This document shows positions 38,267 to 41,228 of a stretch of DNA of 41,228 nucleotides, piece after piece. Position numbers and translations under genes: made by a program. The stretch is from an uncultured Bacteroides sp. (GTDB taxonomy: Bacteria > Bacteroidota > Bacteroidia > Bacteroidales > Bacteroidaceae): NCBI GenBank assembly GCA_900544075.1, contig UQTJ01000027.1, positions 1 to 41,228 on the forward strand. Direction: 5' to 3'. Every line of letters begins with the position of its first letter. Within the stretch, counting starts at the first letter, position 1. Under the pieces are notes generated by a model. The model had not been told where the DNA came from, ran no database searches, and worked only from the letters and a program-made list of their open reading frames with translations.

Positions 38267-41068
38267 ATGAAATTCAGATTATTTTCTTTTATCACACTAT
38301 TGCTATTGCCACTGTTATTGCTGGCACAGGGGAGGGTTACGGTGAGCGGAACCGTGACAGACAAGAATACCGGCGAGCCGTTGCCATCGGCTACAGTTAG
38401 TATTGCTCCGTCGTCGGATATGGATGCGAAGAAATATACATCCACCGATTTGGACGGAAGGTTTGTCTTTAAATCAGTATCGTATGACAGTTATGTCATG
38501 GAAGTTACATACGTAGGATATAAAGCAGGTGAAAAACGATTGAGAGTCACTGATAAGAAAGACAGCTATATCGTTACATTCAAACTGGATGAAGATGTAC
38601 AGATGCTGGGAGAAGTATCAGTACAGGGACGTGCCACACGTGCCGAACAGAAGGGCGACAGCCTGTTTTATAATGCTGAGGCTTTCAAGGTTATGCAGGG
38701 AAGTTCGGCAGAAGATTTACTCTCGAAGATGCCTGGTATAGTGGTAGAAGGTGGAACCATTCAGGCTCAGGGTGAGGATGTTAAGAAGATATTGGTGGAC
38801 GGTAAGGAGTTTTTTGAGGGGGACGTAAATCTGGCTATCAAGAACTTGCCTTCGGATGTCATAGCAAGCATTGAGGTGTTCGATAAGAAGAGTGAGCAGG
38901 CTGAGTTTACAGGAATTGATGACGGCGAGGAGATAAAGACCATCAATATCATAACAAATGGAGGATATCGTCAGGGAACTTTCGGTGAGGTTTCGGCCGG
39001 ATATGGTACAGAAGACAGATATAAGGTGAACGGTAATATAAACTTCTTCAATGACGACCGAAGGATTTCCGTATTGGGTATGTCGAATAATGTCAACCAG
39101 CAGAACTTCTCTCAGGAAGACCTTGCCGGAGTCATGTCATCGTCTGCCAAAGGTGGTGGCCGTGGAAGACGTGGCGGTGGCGGCGGAGGTGGTCGCGGCG
39201 GTGCCGGAGGAGGGGGCAATACCTCTGATTTCATGGTAGGCAGCATGGGAGGTATCACTTCTACAAATGGTGTCGGACTGAACTATGTAGACAAATGGGG
39301 AGAAAAGGTAAATATTACAGGAAGTTATTTCTTCAATCAGTCTGAAAACCTTACACAGCAGCAGACAGAGCGTGAATACTTTGAATCTGTGCTTCCGGGT
39401 ATGACGTACGATGAATATCAGGAGAAAACCATGGAGAACTGGAACCACCGTTTCAATATGAAACTTGATTACAGAATCTCGGACAGGACATCGCTCCAGT
39501 TCCGTCCTACAGTGAGTTTCCAGAACAATGACAATATATCATTGCTCGACGGACAGAATATGATTAGCGGACAGACGGATGCTGAAATGCATACCAACTC
39601 CAATAGCAATACCGATGCATATAATCTTGGGGCGGACATCATTCTTCGTCACAGATTCCCAACGGAAGGCAGAACACTGTCACTCATGATGAACGGTAAG
39701 ATGAGCAATACGGATGGAGGTACTTATACGGACTATCTTAATACATTGAATATGCTGTCCGGCACACCTCAGACAGAGGAGTACAGCCAGTATAAGAACA
39801 CAGTGAACAAACAGTACAGTTTCCGTTCTAACCTCAGTTATACAGAAAAACTGACAGACCATATGCAGTTGCAGTTAGGGTATAAATTCTCATATTCCGA
39901 TTCGGATTCAGACAGAAAAACCTATATGAAATCGTCTGTAACGGATCTTTATGATCAGTTGGACGAGAATCTTTCAAATGTATATCAGACCGGATATACT
40001 ACTCATGCGGGTAATGTGGGACTCAGATATCATGCCGGAAAACTGAATGCCATGATAGGTGCAAACGTACAATGGTCGGAATTGTCAGGCGACCTTGTAT
40101 ATCCTAATCCGGACAGAATGAACAACAACTATTTTTCATTCCTGCCTTCGTTCAATTTGAGATACTCGCTGGACAGAACTAATTCATTCATGTTGCGATA
40201 CAGAAGCAGCTCGTCTTCTCCATCGGTTACGGAACTTCAGAATGTGGTAGACAACTCTAATCCGCTTTTCCTTTCTACCGGTAATCCGGACCTTGACCAG
40301 CAGATTTCGCATACAGCGAATTTACGATATATCCGTACCACAAAATCAGGACAGACATTTATTGCAATGATTGGAGGTACAGCGAAATTGGGTTATGTGG
40401 CAGATAGTACATTTATAGCAAAAGAGGATATACAGATATCTGATAATGTGACTCTTAACAAAGGCTCGCAGTTCACCAAACCTGTCAATATGGACGGATA
40501 CTACAGTCTGCAGTCTATGCTTACATACGGTTTCCCGTTCGATCTAATTCGCAGTAACATCAATTTTAGTGTATCGGCAAACTACTCAAATGTACCGACT
40601 ATTTTCAATGGAGAGAAAAGTAAGACTAACGAACTGAACATCATACCGAAAGTGATTATAGGAAGTAATATAAGTCAGAATCTGGACTTTACAGCTTCCT
40701 ACTCTGCAGGAATAAACAAGATATTCAGCTCGCTTAATACGGCAAGCGGAACAGGAGATTATATTACTCATAATGCAGCAGCCAAGTTGGGATGGACATT
40801 CTTCTGGGGACTTACATTGCGCAGTACATTCAATTATATAGGCTATACAGGACTTGATACAGGCAATGAAGATTATTTCCTCTGGAATGTATCTTTGGGA
40901 AAGAAGTTCCTGAAGAATAACGCCGCGGAAATAAAGGTTGAGGCTTTTGATATTCTGAAACAGAATCAGGCATTCACCCACAGCACAGGAAGCAACTATT
41001 ACGACTACATAAACAGCAATGTTCTTAAGCCGTACGCAATGGTAAGCTTTGTCTATACAATAAGATAG
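38267..41068 (+). CDS. TonB-dependent receptor, outer-membrane beta-barrel
   Basis: 933-residue outer-membrane protein. Signal peptide 1-20 (LLLPLLLLAQ), carboxypeptidase-regulatory-like domain about 22-110 (VTVSGTVTDKNTGEPLPSAT), plug-like region about 115-225 (SSAEDLLSKMPGIVVEGGTI, KKILVDGKEFFEGD), then a long barrel of the outer-membrane-beta-barrel-3 type to the terminal YAMVSFVYTIR. It is not followed by a susD, so it belongs to the stand-alone group of such receptors. Residues 296-317 are an uninterrupted Gly/Arg tract with one Ala, in a loop between early strands. It is divergent from the LytTR kinase/regulator operon. Confidence 0.93.
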   Translation: MKFRLFSFITLLLLPLLLLAQGRVTVSGTVTDKNTGEPLPSATVSIAPSSDMDAKKYTSTDLDGRFVFKSVSYDSYVMEVTYVGYKAGEKRLRVTDKKDSYIVTFKLDEDVQMLGEVSVQGRATRAEQKGDSLFYNAEAFKVMQGSSAEDLLSKMPGIVVEGGTIQAQGEDVKKILVDGKEFFEGDVNLAIKNLPSDVIASIEVFDKKSEQAEFTGIDDGEEIKTINIITNGGYRQGTFGEVSAGYGTEDRYKVNGNINFFNDDRRISVLGMSNNVNQQNFSQEDLAGVMSSSAKGGGRGRRGGGGGGGRGGAGGGGNTSDFMVGSMGGITSTNGVGLNYVDKWGEKVNITGSYFFNQSENLTQQQTEREYFESVLPGMTYDEYQEKTMENWNHRFNMKLDYRISDRTSLQFRPTVSFQNNDNISLLDGQNMISGQTDAEMHTNSNSNTDAYNLGADIILRHRFPTEGRTLSLMMNGKMSNTDGGTYTDYLNTLNMLSGTPQTEEYSQYKNTVNKQYSFRSNLSYTEKLTDHMQLQLGYKFSYSDSDSDRKTYMKSSVTDLYDQLDENLSNVYQTGYTTHAGNVGLRYHAGKLNAMIGANVQWSELSGDLVYPNPDRMNNNYFSFLPSFNLRYSLDRTNSFMLRYRSSSSSPSVTELQNVVDNSNPLFLSTGNPDLDQQISHTANLRYIRTTKSGQTFIAMIGGTAKLGYVADSTFIAKEDIQISDNVTLNKGSQFTKPVNMDGYYSLQSMLTYGFPFDLIRSNINFSVSANYSNVPTIFNGEKSKTNELNIIPKVIIGSNISQNLDFTASYSAGINKIFSSLNTASGTGDYITHNAAAKLGWTFFWGLTLRSTFNYIGYTGLDTGNEDYFLWNVSLGKKFLKNNAAEIKVEAFDILKQNQAFTHSTGSNYYDYINSNVLKPYAMVSFVYTIR

Positions 41069-41080
41069 CTGCAGAAAGGT

Positions 41081-41146
41081 TTTGCAAAGCTCTTGCAAAG
41101 CCTTTTAAAAAGCTTTTAAATGGTGCTTAAACGGTATTTAAACAGT
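41081..41146. repeat. Array of six palindromic octamers at 11-bp spacing
   Basis: Octamers start at 41081, 41092, 41103, 41114, 41125 and 41136, exactly 11 bp apart, each followed by three bases (GCT, GCC, AGC, GGT, GGT, AGT): TTTGCAAA, CTTGCAAA, TTTTAAAA, TTTTAAAT, GCTTAAAC, ATTTAAAC. It starts 12 bases after the receptor stop codon. It shares its design, octamer core and GGT spacers with 18232-18278. Confidence 0.88.
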
Positions 41147-41174
41147 GATTAATGAACAAACTTTCTATTAACAA

Positions 41175-41194
41175 ATTATTGCTGTCCGATAAAA
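41175..41194. repeat. 20-bp inverted repeat, right copy
   Basis: ATTATTGCTGTCCGATAAAA is the exact reverse complement of 36-55. The last 34 bases of the window lie beyond it and show no gene. It probably marks an insertion-sequence end at the contig edge. Confidence 0.6.
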
Positions 41195-41228
41195 ATTTAT
41201 CTAAGTCATAAAAATAAGGCTGACTTCA

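Noticed and set aside
36..41194. A 41-kb composite transposon
   Set aside because: The interior holds housekeeping genes (rpsP, menaquinone operon), no transposase or integrase is present, and assembly breaks at repeated IS copies explain the edge repeats more simply.

Overview
The window reads as chromosomal DNA of a gut-type Bacteroidales bacterium, most likely Bacteroides or Phocaeicola. The evidence is SusC/SusD pairs, an ECF sigma/FecR pair feeding an STN-type SusC, a long-tailed ribosomal protein S16, and at least nine upstream sites matching the Bacteroides -7 box (TAnnTTTG), several with a TTG/TTTG about 19-20 bases further upstream. No rRNA, tRNA, CRISPR or transposase gene was found. 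Every intergenic stretch is shorter than 300 bases.

Layout. 0.2-3.7 kb, minus: rpsP, then an OPT-family oligopeptide transporter with a secreted esterase-like hydrolase. 3.7-6.6 kb: an AraC regulator divergent from a hexapeptide acetyltransferase, followed by a secreted cysteine-type alpha/beta hydrolase. 6.7-8.8 kb, minus: a CPA1 sodium/proton antiporter. 9.1-23.6 kb, mostly plus: an ECF sigma factor, its FecR anti-sigma, a convergent pair of tiny membrane proteins, then SusC, SusD, a Fn3/PKD/beta-propeller lipoprotein, a secreted TIM-barrel isomerase-like protein, a metallo-beta-lactamase-fold lipoprotein, a glycerophosphodiester phosphodiesterase, an organophosphate:phosphate-antiporter-type transporter and a porin-like protein. 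I read this as a PUL-like locus that captures a phosphodiester at the surface, cleaves it in the periplasm and imports glycerol phosphate or a similar organophosphate. 23.7-25.0 kb: an AAA/DUF4143 ATPase behind three phased palindromes.

25.0-33.4 kb, minus: a menaquinone operon, menI-menF-menD-menB-menC-menE. Between menC and menE sit a DUF3791/DUF3990 cassette, a 91-bp broken copy of the menE 5' end, and a RhuM-family gene with a PLD-like tail. 33.5-36.3 kb, plus: a MATE exporter, a Crp/Fnr regulator and a membrane protein. 36.3-38.1 kb, minus: a LytTR response regulator and LytS-type kinase, divergent from a TonB-dependent receptor at 38.3-41.1 kb.

The most unusual signal is intergenic. 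Several gaps hold arrays of short palindromes at exact multiples of 11 bp: four units every 22 bp (twice, at 5.4 kb and inside the men operon at 29.2 kb), four or six units every 11 bp (18.2 and 41.1 kb), and three units every 33 bp (23.6 kb). A 20-bp perfect inverted repeat lies at the two window edges (36-55 and 41175-41194), suggesting the sequence is a contig broken at copies of an insertion sequence.
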